Assembly: GCF_014205055.1 (NCBI RefSeq)
Contig: NZ_JACHMS010000001.1
Span: forward strand, 1,364,001 to 1,428,000
DNA length: 64,000 bases
Direction of reading: 5' to 3'
Origin: Streptomyces luteogriseus
GTDB taxonomy: Bacteria > Actinomycetota > Actinomycetes > Streptomycetales > Streptomycetaceae
Shown here: one piece after another, positions 32,314 through 43,763 of the stretch
Layout of the letters: each line of letters starts with the position of its first letter
How positions within the stretch are numbered: position 1 is the first letter of the stretch
Notes under the pieces: generated by a model
Databases searched by the model: none
Told to the model about the DNA's origin: nothing
The model's input: the letters and a program-made list of their open reading frames with translations, nothing else
Made by a program: the position numbers and the translations under genes

Positions 32314-32808
32314 ATGACCACCTCGCCTGACTACGCCGCCTACATCGCCTCCCTGCCCCGCATCCTGGCCGGCGCCGCCGCGCTGTTCCGGGACGGCGAG
32401 GGCCGTGTGCTGCTCGTCGAGCCCAACTACCGGGAGGGCTGGGTGCTGCCCGGCGGCACCGTCGAGTCCGACGACGGCGAGACCCCGCGGCAGGGCGCAC
32501 GGCGCGAGACGGCCGAGGAGATCGGCCTGGACCGGGAGCTCGGCCGGCTGCTGGCGGTGGACTGGGTGCTCGGCACGGGCCGCCCGCCGCTGGTGGCGTA
32601 CCTGTACGACGGCGGGGTGCTGAGCGAGGACGAGTTCAAGGCGATCCGCCTCCAGGAGGAGGAGCTGCTGTCCTGGCGCCTGGTCCCGCGCGAGGAGCTG
32701 CCCGAGTATCTGCGGGGGTCCCTCGGCGGCCGTGTCCTGGCCGCACTGGACGTGCTGGCGGACGGGTCGGGCACGGCGGAGCTGGAGAACGGCCGGCGGG
32801 TGTTCTGA
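32314..32808 (+). CDS. Nudix hydrolase
   Basis: 164-residue Nudix protein. The Nudix box is complete at about residues 45-70: GG-TVESDDGE-...-RRETAEEIGL, with the REUxEExGU core that binds magnesium. It hydrolyses a nucleoside diphosphate linked to another moiety; candidates are ADP-ribose, NADH or oxidised nucleotides. The start at ATG 32314 fits the leaderless promoter just upstream. It lies 44 bp after the ADP-ribosylglycohydrolase and 80 bp before the sirtuin, in the same direction, which makes ADP-ribose an attractive but unproven substrate. Confidence 0.9.
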   Translation: MTTSPDYAAYIASLPRILAGAAALFRDGEGRVLLVEPNYREGWVLPGGTVESDDGETPRQGARRETAEEIGLDRELGRLLAVDWVLGTGRPPLVAYLYDGGVLSEDEFKAIRLQEEELLSWRLVPREELPEYLRGSLGGRVLAALDVLADGSGTAELENGRRVF

Positions 32809-32875
32809 CGGGGCCGGCCGCGCACCCCTCGGTGTGCCGTTCGAAATCCGCTCGCCGCCGCCCCGCGGCCCGTCC

Positions 32876-32881
32876 TACTGT
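32876..32881 (+). promoter_or_regulatory. -10 element for leaderless sirtuin transcript
   Basis: TACTGT ends seven bases before the ATG at 32889, with no Shine-Dalgarno sequence between. Supports the chosen start over the upstream ATG at 32832. Confidence 0.5.
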
Positions 32882-32888
32882 CGGCGGC

Positions 32889-33620
32889 ATGACCACACCG
32901 CTCGTCGCCCTGCTCACCGGTGCCGGCATCAGCACGGATTCCGGCATCCCGGACTACCGCGGGCCCAACGGACTGTGGCGGCGGGATCCCGAGGCAGAGA
33001 AGCTCGTCACCTACGAGTACTACATGGGCGATGCCGAGATCCGCCGTCGCTCCTGGCTGATGCGGCGTGAGACGGGGGCGCTGCGGGCCGAGCCCAACGC
33101 CGCGCACCGGGCGGTGGCGGAGCTGGAGCGGTCCGGGGTGCCGGTGCGGGTGATCACGCAGAACGTGGACGGGCTGCACCAGCTCGCCGGGATGCCCGCC
33201 CGCAAGGTGCTCGAGCTGCACGGGTCGGCCCGCGGTGTCGTCTGCACCGGCTGCCACGCCCGCGGTCCCATGGCGGACGCGCTCGCCCGGGTGGACGCCG
33301 GTGAGGACGATCCGCCGTGCCGGGAGTGCGGCGGGATCCTGAAGCCCGCGACGGTGATGTTCGGTGAGCGGCTCGACCCCGTCGTCCTCGGCGAGGCGGC
33401 CGCCATCAGCAAGGCCTGCCAGGTCTTCGTCGCCGTCGGCACGAGCCTTCAGGTGCAGCCCGCCGCCGGTCTCGCCGGTGTCGCCGCCGACCACGGCGCC
33501 CGTCTGGTCATCGTCAACGCCGAGCCGACCCCCTACGACGACCGTGCCGACGAGATCGTCCGCGATCCCATCGGCACGGCGCTGCCGGAGTTGCTGCGCG
33601 GGCTCGGGGGGACCCCCTAG
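32889..33620 (+). CDS. cobB: Sir2 family NAD-dependent protein deacylase
   Basis: 243-residue sirtuin that removes acetyl (or other acyl) groups from lysine using NAD, releasing nicotinamide and O-acetyl-ADP-ribose. Motifs: LLTGAGISTDSGIPDYRGPNGLW (NAD site), ITQNVDGLH, catalytic His111 in LELHGS, and a zinc ribbon Cys119-x2-Cys122 and Cys144-x2-Cys147. VFVAVGTSLQVQPAAGL and VIVNAEPTP complete the fold. The ATG at 32889 follows a leaderless-type -10. Its TAG stop shares the palindrome CTAG (33617-33620) with the stop of the convergent ogt gene. Acyl-CoA synthesis and breakdown enzymes are common sirtuin targets in Streptomyces. Confidence 0.94.
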   Translation: MTTPLVALLTGAGISTDSGIPDYRGPNGLWRRDPEAEKLVTYEYYMGDAEIRRRSWLMRRETGALRAEPNAAHRAVAELERSGVPVRVITQNVDGLHQLAGMPARKVLELHGSARGVVCTGCHARGPMADALARVDAGEDDPPCRECGGILKPATVMFGERLDPVVLGEAAAISKACQVFVAVGTSLQVQPAAGLAGVAADHGARLVIVNAEPTPYDDRADEIVRDPIGTALPELLRGLGGTP

Positions 33621-34099
33621 AACAGGGCGGCACCGCGTTCGAAGTCCAGCAGGCGCTGTTTGCGCTCCAGTCCGCCGCCGTACCCGGTCAGGCCGCCGTT
33701 CGCGCCGATCACGCGGTGGCAGGGGACGATGATGCCGATGGGGTTGCGGCCGTTGGCGAGGCCGACCGCGCGGGAGGCGGTGGGGGTGCCGAGGATGTCG
33801 GCGAGTTGCCCGTAGGTGCGGGTCTCGCCGTAGGGGATACGGCGCAGTTCGTCCCAGACGGCGCGCTGGAACGGGGTGCCGGCCAGGCTCAGTTCGACGG
33901 TGAACTCCTTGAGCTCGCCCGCGAAGTAGGCCTTCAGCTGCTCCTCCGCCTCCGCGAAGAGGGTGTCGTCGCGGGTGCCGAAGGTCTCCTGCTGCGGGCG
34001 GTGGCGCTGGTCGGTCATGTAGAGGCCGCACAACACGCCCTCCTCGGCGACGAGGGTGAGCGGGCCGTACGGGCTGTCGGTCACGGTGTGCTGCTTCAT
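33617..34099 (-). CDS. ogt: Methylated-DNA-protein cysteine methyltransferase
   Basis: 160-residue suicide repair protein that transfers alkyl groups from O6-alkylguanine in DNA to its own cysteine. The acceptor is Cys127 in IVPCHRVIG; the helix-turn-helix DNA-binding part is TYGQLADILGTPTASRAVGLANGRNP, with the arginine finger. N-terminal domain is the ribonuclease-like fold of Ogt. ATG 34099 lies 9 bp after the stop of the Ada-AlkA fusion gene, so both are one alkylation-repair operon. The 3' end overlaps the sirtuin gene stop to stop. Confidence 0.94.
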   Translation of the reverse strand: MKQHTVTDSPYGPLTLVAEEGVLCGLYMTDQRHRPQQETFGTRDDTLFAEAEEQLKAYFAGELKEFTVELSLAGTPFQRAVWDELRRIPYGETRTYGQLADILGTPTASRAVGLANGRNPIGIIVPCHRVIGANGGLTGYGGGLERKQRLLDFERGAALF

Positions 34100-34108
34100 C
34101 GGACGTCC

Positions 34109-35590
34109 CTATACCGGAAGGAAGTTGATCGGGTGGCTGTCGGTCGCCCAGAGGTACTGGACGGCGTAGGCCCGCCAGGGGCGCCAGGGCGTGGCGCGTA
34201 CGGTGAGCGCGGCGGGGGTGGACGGCAGGCCCAGTTCCCGGGCGGCGCGGCGGATGCCGAGGTCGGTGGGGAGGAAGGCGTCGGGGTCGCCCAGGGCGCG
34301 CATGGCGATGACGTCCACCGTCCAGGGGCCGAAACCGGGCAGGGCGAGGAGCTGGGCGCGGGTCTGCGGCCAGTCGCTCTCCACGCCGAGACGCAGCTCG
34401 CCGTCGGCGAGCCGGCGGACCAGGGTGGTGAAGGTGGTGCGGCGGGTGCGGGGCATCGCCAGCGACTCGGGGTCCAGCGCCGCGAGGGCCTCGGGGGCCG
34501 GGAAGAGGTGGGTGAGGCCGCCCTCGGGATCCTCGACCGCCTGGCCGTGCGCGGTGACCAGGCGGGCCGCGTGGGTGCGGGCGGCGGCCGTGGAGACCTG
34601 CTGCCCGAGCACGGCCCGGACGGCGAACTCGCTCTCGTCGACCGTGCGCGGCACGCGCCGGCCGGGTGCCTTGTCGACCAGCGGCTCGAGGACGGGGTCC
34701 GTGCGGAGCTGGTCGTCGATGGCGACGGGGTCGGCGTCCAGGTCGAGCAGGCGGCGGCAGCGGCTGATGGCGACGGTCAGGTCGCGCAGGTCGCTGAGGG
34801 TGAGGCGACAGGCGATGTGGTCCGGGTTCGGGGTGAGTGCCACGATGCCGTGGCCGTACGGGAGGCGCAGGGTGCGGCGGTAGGCGCCGTCGCGCCACTC
34901 CTCCACGCCGGGTACGGCCGTCGCGGCCAGGTGGCCGAAGAGATTGTCGGGGTTGAGCGGGGCGCGGAACGGCAGCCGCAGCGAGAGCGCCCCGGGGGTG
35001 CTCGCGCCCTGCCGTCTGGGGGCGCGGGCGCGCAGCTCGCTCGGGGGCAGGGCGAAGACCTCGCGGACCGTGTCGTTGAAGGTGCGGATCGAGGCGAAGC
35101 CGGCGGCGAAGGCGATCTGCGCCATGGGCAGGGCGGTCGTCTCGATGAGCAGCCGGGCCGTCTGGGCGCGCTGGGCGCGGGCGAGCGCGAGAGGGCCCGC
35201 GCCCAGCTCGGCGAGGAGCTGGCGCTCGACCTGCCGGGTGCTGTAGCCGAGCCGGCCGGCCAGGCCGGGCACGCCCTCGCGGTCCACGACGCCGTCGGCG
35301 ATCAGCCGCATGGCGCGGGCCACGAGGTCGGCGCGCTGGTTCCACTCCGGGGAGCCGGGGCTGGTGTCGGGCCGGCAGCGCTTGCACGCCCGGAACCCGG
35401 CCTGCTGACAGGCGGCCGCGCTGGGGTGGAAGACCATGTTCTCCGGCTTGGGCGGCACCACCGGGCAGCTGGGACGGCAGTAGATGCCGGTGGTCAGGAC
35501 GGCCGTGAAGAACCAGCCGTCGAAGCGGGCGTCCTTGGACCGGACGGCGCGTACGCAGCGCTCGGTGTCGGTGTGCATCCCCATCTGCAT
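34109..35590 (-). CDS. alkA: Ada-AlkA fusion: methyl-phosphotriester sensor/AraC regulator plus 3-methyladenine DNA glycosylase II
   Basis: 493-residue bifunctional adaptive-response protein. Residues 1-80 are the Ada N-terminal zinc domain with Cys38, Cys42, Cys69 and Cys72, the same numbers as in E. coli Ada; Cys38 is the methyl acceptor. Residues about 85-185 are an AraC-type DNA-binding domain (AQIAFAAGFASIRTFNDTVRE). Residues about 200-490 are AlkA, with helix-hairpin-helix LLALPGFGPWTVDVIAMRALG and the catalytic Asp in FLPTDLGIRRA. Sensing of methyl damage, transcription activation and base excision are thus in one chain; ogt follows in the operon. In-frame ATGs at 35590, 35584 and 35578 are possible; 35590 gives the E. 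coli numbering. It probably activates its own promoter in the region shared with the ArsR gene. Confidence 0.93.
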   Translation of the reverse strand: MQMGMHTDTERCVRAVRSKDARFDGWFFTAVLTTGIYCRPSCPVVPPKPENMVFHPSAAACQQAGFRACKRCRPDTSPGSPEWNQRADLVARAMRLIADGVVDREGVPGLAGRLGYSTRQVERQLLAELGAGPLALARAQRAQTARLLIETTALPMAQIAFAAGFASIRTFNDTVREVFALPPSELRARAPRRQGASTPGALSLRLPFRAPLNPDNLFGHLAATAVPGVEEWRDGAYRRTLRLPYGHGIVALTPNPDHIACRLTLSDLRDLTVAISRCRRLLDLDADPVAIDDQLRTDPVLEPLVDKAPGRRVPRTVDESEFAVRAVLGQQVSTAAARTHAARLVTAHGQAVEDPEGGLTHLFPAPEALAALDPESLAMPRTRRTTFTTLVRRLADGELRLGVESDWPQTRAQLLALPGFGPWTVDVIAMRALGDPDAFLPTDLGIRRAARELGLPSTPAALTVRATPWRPWRAYAVQYLWATDSHPINFLPV

Positions 35591-35676
35591 GGGTCCAGCA
35601 TCCGGCACCGGGGCGGTGCGGGCTGGCGAGAATCCGACATCGACGTGCCGGCGCCACCGCCACCGGACCCGGTTAG

Positions 35677-35716
35677 ATGAAGATTCATTCATGTGTTCGC
35701 ACGGGGCCGGTACGAT
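35677..35716 (+). promoter_or_regulatory. Operator and promoter of the arsR-type gene
   Basis: ATGAAGATTCAT (35677-35688) is a perfect 5-2-5 dyad followed by TTCATG, resembling TGAA...TTCA operators of ArsR/SmtB regulators. TACGAT (35711-35716) is a good -10, six bases before ATG 35723 (leaderless), and TTCATG (35688-35693) at a 17-bp spacing could be the -35. The dyad thus overlaps the -35, fitting autorepression. Confidence 0.6.
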
Positions 35717-35722
35717 GACGTC

Positions 35723-36085
35723 ATGGGTCATGGAGCCGTCACCCCCGTGCAGGATGCCGCCGAGCGAGTACGCCTGGACGCGGACAACGTCGCGAAGGTC
35801 GCCACCACGCTCCAGGCCCTCTCCACGCCCTCCCGGCTGCTGATCCTGGCGCGGCTGCGCGAAGGCCCGCTGCCGGCCACGGAGTTGGCCGCCGAGGTGG
35901 GCATGGAGCAATCGGCGTGTTCGCACCAGCTGCGGCTGCTGCGCAATCTGGGCCTGGTCGTGGGCGAGCGTCGGGGCCGTTCGGTGGTCTACGCACTGCA
36001 CGACCACCATGTCGCCGAGCTGCTCGACCAGGCCGTGTATCACGTGGAGCATCTGCGTCTGGGCATCAGCGACGCCGCCGACTGA
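35723..36085 (+). CDS. ArsR/SmtB family metal-sensing repressor (CzrA-like alpha-5 site)
   Basis: 120-residue winged helix-turn-helix repressor. Recognition region is LPATELAAEVGMEQSACSHQLRLLRNLGLV, with wing GERRGRSVVYAL. The C-terminal helix HDHHVAELLDQAVYHVEH carries Asp94, His96, His107 and His110 spaced D-x-H-x10-H-x2-H, the alpha-5 site that binds zinc, cobalt or nickel in SmtB, CzrA and NmtR. No metal efflux gene lies next to it; the next gene (GH2 enzyme) is convergent and the other neighbour is the divergent alkylation-repair operon. The ATG at 35723 is supported by the -10 six bases upstream. Regulator identity is strong; the regulon is unknown. Confidence 0.9.
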   Translation: MGHGAVTPVQDAAERVRLDADNVAKVATTLQALSTPSRLLILARLREGPLPATELAAEVGMEQSACSHQLRLLRNLGLVVGERRGRSVVYALHDHHVAELLDQAVYHVEHLRLGISDAAD

Positions 36086-36112
36086 GGCGGCGCCGCTGAC
36101 GGACCGCTGGTG

Positions 36113-40060
<3,948 letters not shown>

Positions 40061-40214
40061 TCAGATGCGATCCTCAACTGCCCACCGGAGATGGGTGTTT
40101 CTGTTGAGTCGCGTGGCAACTGACGGTGAGGGAGCAACTGCTGAGCAGGCACACCCTAGGACCCGCACACAATCGAAGCAATGATCCCGTCGGACTTTGT
40201 GCGTTCCTGATGGT

Positions 40215-41045
40215 TCAGGCCATGAGGAAGGCGAGCAGCTCACTCGTGAGCCGGGCGGGGGCGTCCAACGGGACGAGATGGCCCGCTCCCGGGACGGACA
40301 CCAGCCGCGCCCCCGGGATCAGGGCGGCCAGTTCCTGCCCCCTGACGAACGGGATCCAGGTGTCCTCGGTGCCCCAGCAGACCGTGACGGGCAGGTCGAT
40401 CGACGGATACAGCGGCTGGATCTCGTCGGTGTAGCGCTGGTCGGCCTGCGCGATCTGCCGGTAGAAGGCGGCCTGGCCCTCCTCCCCCGTCCAGGGCCGC
40501 ACGAGCGCTTCGAGCGGGGCGGGGCGCAGGCCGAGATGGCTGGCGGAGGAGACGTACTCGCGGACCAGTGCCTCGTGGAGCGCCGCCGGGAGCTGTTCGA
40601 AGACCCGACTGTGCTCCCCGACCAGTCGGAAGAAGGGGGAGCCCCAGGGCCGCAGGGCCACCGGGTCGACCAGGGCGAGCCGCCGGTAGCGGGCCCCGTG
40701 CAAGAGGTGGGCCCGCAGTGCCACGCAGCCGCCGAAGTCGTGCGCGATCACGGACGGCTCCCGAAGCCCCCAGTGCGCGAGCAGCTCGGTGAGGATCCGG
40801 CCCTGGGCGCCCAGTGAGACGTCCTGGCCGGGGTGCATGCCGGAGGTGCCGTACCCCGCCATGTCCCAGACGTGCACGTGGTACCCGACCGCGGCGAGGG
40901 CGGGGGCGATCTCGTGCCACACGTACGAGGAGAAGGGCGTCCCGTGCAGCAGCACGACCGGCTCGCCGCCCGGCTCGCCGAACCGGTCCCAGCGCACGGT
41001 CCCCGACACGGTGACCAGGCTCTCCCGTAAGAACCAGTCCTCCAT
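40215..41045 (-). CDS. Alpha/beta hydrolase with aspartate nucleophile (haloalkane dehalogenase/epoxide hydrolase-like)
   Basis: 276-residue soluble hydrolase. The oxyanion motif is VLLHGTPFSSYVWHEI, and the nucleophile elbow IAHDFGGCVAL has Asp103 where esterases carry Ser, as in haloalkane dehalogenases, fluoroacetate dehalogenases and epoxide hydrolases. The acid is in CWGTEDTWIPF and the base His in VPGAGHLVPLD. A cap domain with EQLPAALHEALVREYVSSA follows strand 6. ATG 41045 has GGGAGGGAG upstream. Divergent from the SpoIIE phosphatase with a palindrome between them. Physiological substrate unknown. Confidence 0.86.
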   Translation of the reverse strand: MEDWFLRESLVTVSGTVRWDRFGEPGGEPVVLLHGTPFSSYVWHEIAPALAAVGYHVHVWDMAGYGTSGMHPGQDVSLGAQGRILTELLAHWGLREPSVIAHDFGGCVALRAHLLHGARYRRLALVDPVALRPWGSPFFRLVGEHSRVFEQLPAALHEALVREYVSSASHLGLRPAPLEALVRPWTGEEGQAAFYRQIAQADQRYTDEIQPLYPSIDLPVTVCWGTEDTWIPFVRGQELAALIPGARLVSVPGAGHLVPLDAPARLTSELLAFLMA

Positions 41046-41099
41046 GACGCCACTCCCTCCCACCGCGGGCGGCGACCCGCTGTTTTTTGTCATTTCGGC

Positions 41100-41112
41100 G
41101 CGACAGTGTCGC
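41100..41112. promoter_or_regulatory. Palindrome in the divergent hydrolase/SpoIIE promoter region
   Basis: GCGACAGTGTCGC is a perfect 6-1-6 dyad, 54 bp before the hydrolase ATG and 86 bp before the SpoIIE ATG, next to an AT-rich run (TGTTTTTTGTCATTT). It could be an operator serving both genes. Confidence 0.45.
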
Positions 41113-41198
41113 TCCTCCGACCGTAATGTGACCTCATCGGACATCCCGCGCAACAGATCATGGCGGTACCTTTTGCCGCGCCGGAAGGAGCGGCTCGC

Positions 41199-43244
41199 AT
41201 GAACGGGTATGCGACCCCGGACCGCGACGCCGTCACGGCCGCGCCGGGCGGGCTGCTGGATCTGCTGAAGGTCGCGGCCGTGGTCCTGGACTCCGGCGGG
41301 CACATCGCGCTGTGGAGTCCCGAGATCGAGCAGCTGCTCGGCTGGACCGCGGCGGAGGCCCTGCGCCAGCGCGCCGACACCCTTCTGGTCTCCCCCGAGA
41401 ACCGGCCCCGGGGCAGGGAGCTGTTCGCCCAGGTCAGCACGGGCGCCCGCTGGGCCGGTGTCTTCCCGCTGCGGCACCGCGACGGCACGGAACGCGCCGT
41501 GGAGTTCCGCACGATGCGCCTCCTCGACCCCGAGGGACAGCCCCACCTGCTGGGACTCGCCACGGACGCGACGACCGTACGGCAGGTGGAGCGCGACCTC
41601 GCCCTCTCGCACAGTCTCGTCAACCAGACCCCGCTCGGCATCGCCGTCTTCGACAACGACCTGCGCTGGGTCGGGGTCAACCCGGCGCTGGAGCGGATCA
41701 ACGGGGTGCCCGAGGAGGCCGTGCTGGGGCGACGGGTCGGGGAGGTGCTGCCCGGCCTGGACGTGGAGGCCATCGAGGCCCGGATGCGGCACGTCCTGGA
41801 GACCGGCAGGCCCCTGATCGACCAGCAGACCGTCGGCCGTACGGCGGCGGACCCGCGGGAGCGCGCCTACTCGGAGTCCTACCACCGCATCGAGGACATC
41901 GACGGCCGGGTACTCGGCCTCGCGATGGCGGTCCTGGACGTCACCGAGCGCCAGCAGGCCGCGGCCGAGGTCGCGCAGGCGCGCCAGCACCTGTCGGTGA
42001 TCGCCGACGCGGGGATGAAGATCGGCACCACGCTGGACCTCCAGCAGACCGCCCGGGAGCTGGCCGACGTGGTCGTGCCGCACCTCGCGGACCTGGCCGC
42101 CGTGGACGTCCTGGAGTCGGTCGTGGCCCGCGGCACCATCACGCCCGTCTCGGGCGGCGCCCCGGCCGAGTTCCGGGCGCTGGCCGTGGCGGCCGGCTAC
42201 CCCACCGACGCCATCCACGCCGCCGACCCGGTGGGCGAGCTGGCCACGTACGGCTCCTCGCGGATCATCACCCAGTGTGTGCGCAGCGCCCGCCCGGTCC
42301 TGGTCGAGCGCGTGGACGGCACGATGCTGCGGCGTCTGGCCCGGGACTCACGGGCCGCCCTGGCCCTGCACGAGGCCGGCGCCCACTCCTACCTGGCGCT
42401 GCCGCTGGTGGCCCGGGGCAAGGTGCTCGGCACGCTCTCGCTGTACCGCACGGTCAACGAGCGCCCCTTCGACGACCGGGACCAGGCGCTCGCCTCGGAA
42501 CTCGCCGCCCGCGCCGCGATCTGCATAGACAACGCCCGCCTCTACGGCCGCGAGCGCGGCACCGCCCTCACCCTCCAGCGCAGCCTGCTGCCGAGCACGC
42601 CCGCCGAGCGGGAGGGGCTGGACATCGCCGCCCGCTACCGCCCGGCCCTCAGCGAGGTCGGCGGCGACTGGTACGACGTGCTGCCGCTGGGCCCGGGGCG
42701 CACCGGGCTGGTCGTCGGGGACGTCATGGGCAAGGGCGTCCAGGCCGCGGCGATCATGGGGCAGCTGAGCACGGCGACGCGGGCGCTGGCCCGGCTGGAC
42801 CTGCCGCCCGCCGAGCTGCTGCGGCACCTCGACGACATCGCTGGCTCCCTCGGTGACGCGATCGCCACATGCGTGTACGCGGTGTGCGATCTGCGGCGCG
42901 GCACCTGCGAACTGTCCAGCGCCGGGCATCTGCCGCCGGTGCTCGCCGGGGCGGACGGCCGTGCCGAGCTCGTCGACGTGCCGGGCGGGGTCCCGCTCGG
43001 GGTCGGCGGCGTGGACTTCGGCACGGTGGAGGTGGAACTCGCCCCGGGCTCCCTGCTCGCCCTCTACACGGACGGGCTGGTCGAGACCCGCGGGGAGCCG
43101 ATCGACACCGGCCTGGACACACTGACCCGGCTGCTCGGGAACGCGGGGCCCAGCCTGCAGCGCGCCAGCGACAGCCTGCTCAGCGCGCTGAGCCCGGAGC
43201 CGGACGACGACGTCGCCCTGCTGCTGGTCCGCACCCGCGCCTGA
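41199..43244 (+). CDS. PAS-PAS-GAF-SpoIIE protein phosphatase
   Basis: 681-residue cytosolic PP2C-type phosphatase: PAS (about 15-125), second PAS (about 135-250, PLGIAVFDNDLRWVGVNPALERING), GAF (about 264-445) and SpoIIE (about 473-681). Metal-binding motifs are SEVGGDWYDV, VVGDVMGKGVQ, YTDGLVETRG and PDDDVALLLV. Unlike the protein at 6936-9374 it has no C-terminal ATPase. It would dephosphorylate an anti-sigma antagonist in response to a signal sensed by PAS/GAF. The ATG at 41199 has GGAAGGAG eight bases upstream; the earlier in-frame ATG at 41160 lacks one. A bidirectional terminator follows. Confidence 0.91.
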   Translation: MNGYATPDRDAVTAAPGGLLDLLKVAAVVLDSGGHIALWSPEIEQLLGWTAAEALRQRADTLLVSPENRPRGRELFAQVSTGARWAGVFPLRHRDGTERAVEFRTMRLLDPEGQPHLLGLATDATTVRQVERDLALSHSLVNQTPLGIAVFDNDLRWVGVNPALERINGVPEEAVLGRRVGEVLPGLDVEAIEARMRHVLETGRPLIDQQTVGRTAADPRERAYSESYHRIEDIDGRVLGLAMAVLDVTERQQAAAEVAQARQHLSVIADAGMKIGTTLDLQQTARELADVVVPHLADLAAVDVLESVVARGTITPVSGGAPAEFRALAVAAGYPTDAIHAADPVGELATYGSSRIITQCVRSARPVLVERVDGTMLRRLARDSRAALALHEAGAHSYLALPLVARGKVLGTLSLYRTVNERPFDDRDQALASELAARAAICIDNARLYGRERGTALTLQRSLLPSTPAEREGLDIAARYRPALSEVGGDWYDVLPLGPGRTGLVVGDVMGKGVQAAAIMGQLSTATRALARLDLPPAELLRHLDDIAGSLGDAIATCVYAVCDLRRGTCELSSAGHLPPVLAGADGRAELVDVPGGVPLGVGGVDFGTVEVELAPGSLLALYTDGLVETRGEPIDTGLDTLTRLLGNAGPSLQRASDSLLSALSPEPDDDVALLLVRTRA

Positions 43245-43268
43245 GCGCGGGGGCCGAGGGCGCGGCGC

Positions 43269-43302
43269 GGCCGTGCCCAGCCCTTCCGGGCGGGGCACGG
43301 CC
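43269..43302. terminator. Bidirectional terminator between convergent genes
   Basis: GGCCGTGCCC (43269-43278) pairs with GGGCACGGCC (43293-43302), and inside it GCCC pairs with GGGC over TTCC, making a nearly continuous 14-bp stem with one mismatch. It sits in the 67-bp gap between the SpoIIE gene and the membrane protein gene. Confidence 0.8.
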
Positions 43303-43311
43303 GGCGGGCTC

Positions 43312-43731
43312 TCAGACGTCGCCCTTCTTCACGGTGCACAGGGCCCAGATGATGAACGCGGACATCGCGATCATCACCACGGACCAGACCGGGTAGGACG
43401 GCAGGGACAGGAAGTTGGCGATGAGGACGAGCCCGGCGATCCCCACGCCGAGGACGCGCGCCCAGGTGGAGGCCTGGAACAGCCCTAGGCTGATGAGCAC
43501 GGCGACCACGCCCAGAGCGAGGTGGATCCAGCCCCAGCCGGTGGTGTCGAAGGCGAAGACGTAATTGGGGGTCGTGACGAAGACCTGGTCCTCGGCGATC
43601 GCCGAGATGCCGCGCATGATGCCGAGAATCCCGGCGAGCATGAGCATCACGGCCGCGAAGATCATCAGGCCTGCGGCGGCGGTTCCGTGCCTCGTCCTCG
43701 AGGTCCCGTGCGTCGGGTGTGTGGCGGTCAT
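43312..43731 (-). CDS. Four-TM membrane protein (DUF7144-like)
   Basis: 139-residue integral membrane protein with four hydrophobic helices (about 18-40, 64-84, 88-106 and 110-132) and a short polar N-terminus with several His/Thr. The first helix LMIFAAVMLMLAGILGIMRGISAI and the segment VFVTTPNYVFAFDTTGWGWIHL are typical of the actinobacterial DUF7144 group. Function is unknown. ATG 43731 with GAGGAG upstream. The SHOCT protein gene ends 32 bp upstream on the same strand, so they may be cotranscribed. Confidence 0.8.
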   Translation of the reverse strand: MTATHPTHGTSRTRHGTAAAGLMIFAAVMLMLAGILGIMRGISAIAEDQVFVTTPNYVFAFDTTGWGWIHLALGVVAVLISLGLFQASTWARVLGVGIAGLVLIANFLSLPSYPVWSVVMIAMSAFIIWALCTVKKGDV

Positions 43732-43763
43732 CCTGCTCCTCGATTCTGCTGCGTCCGGCGCGG

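Noticed and set aside
40215..42218. 667-codon minus frame extending the dehalogenase-like gene
   Set aside because: The extension is antisense to the SpoIIE gene; the ATG at 41045 with a good ribosome site fits the hydrolase family start.
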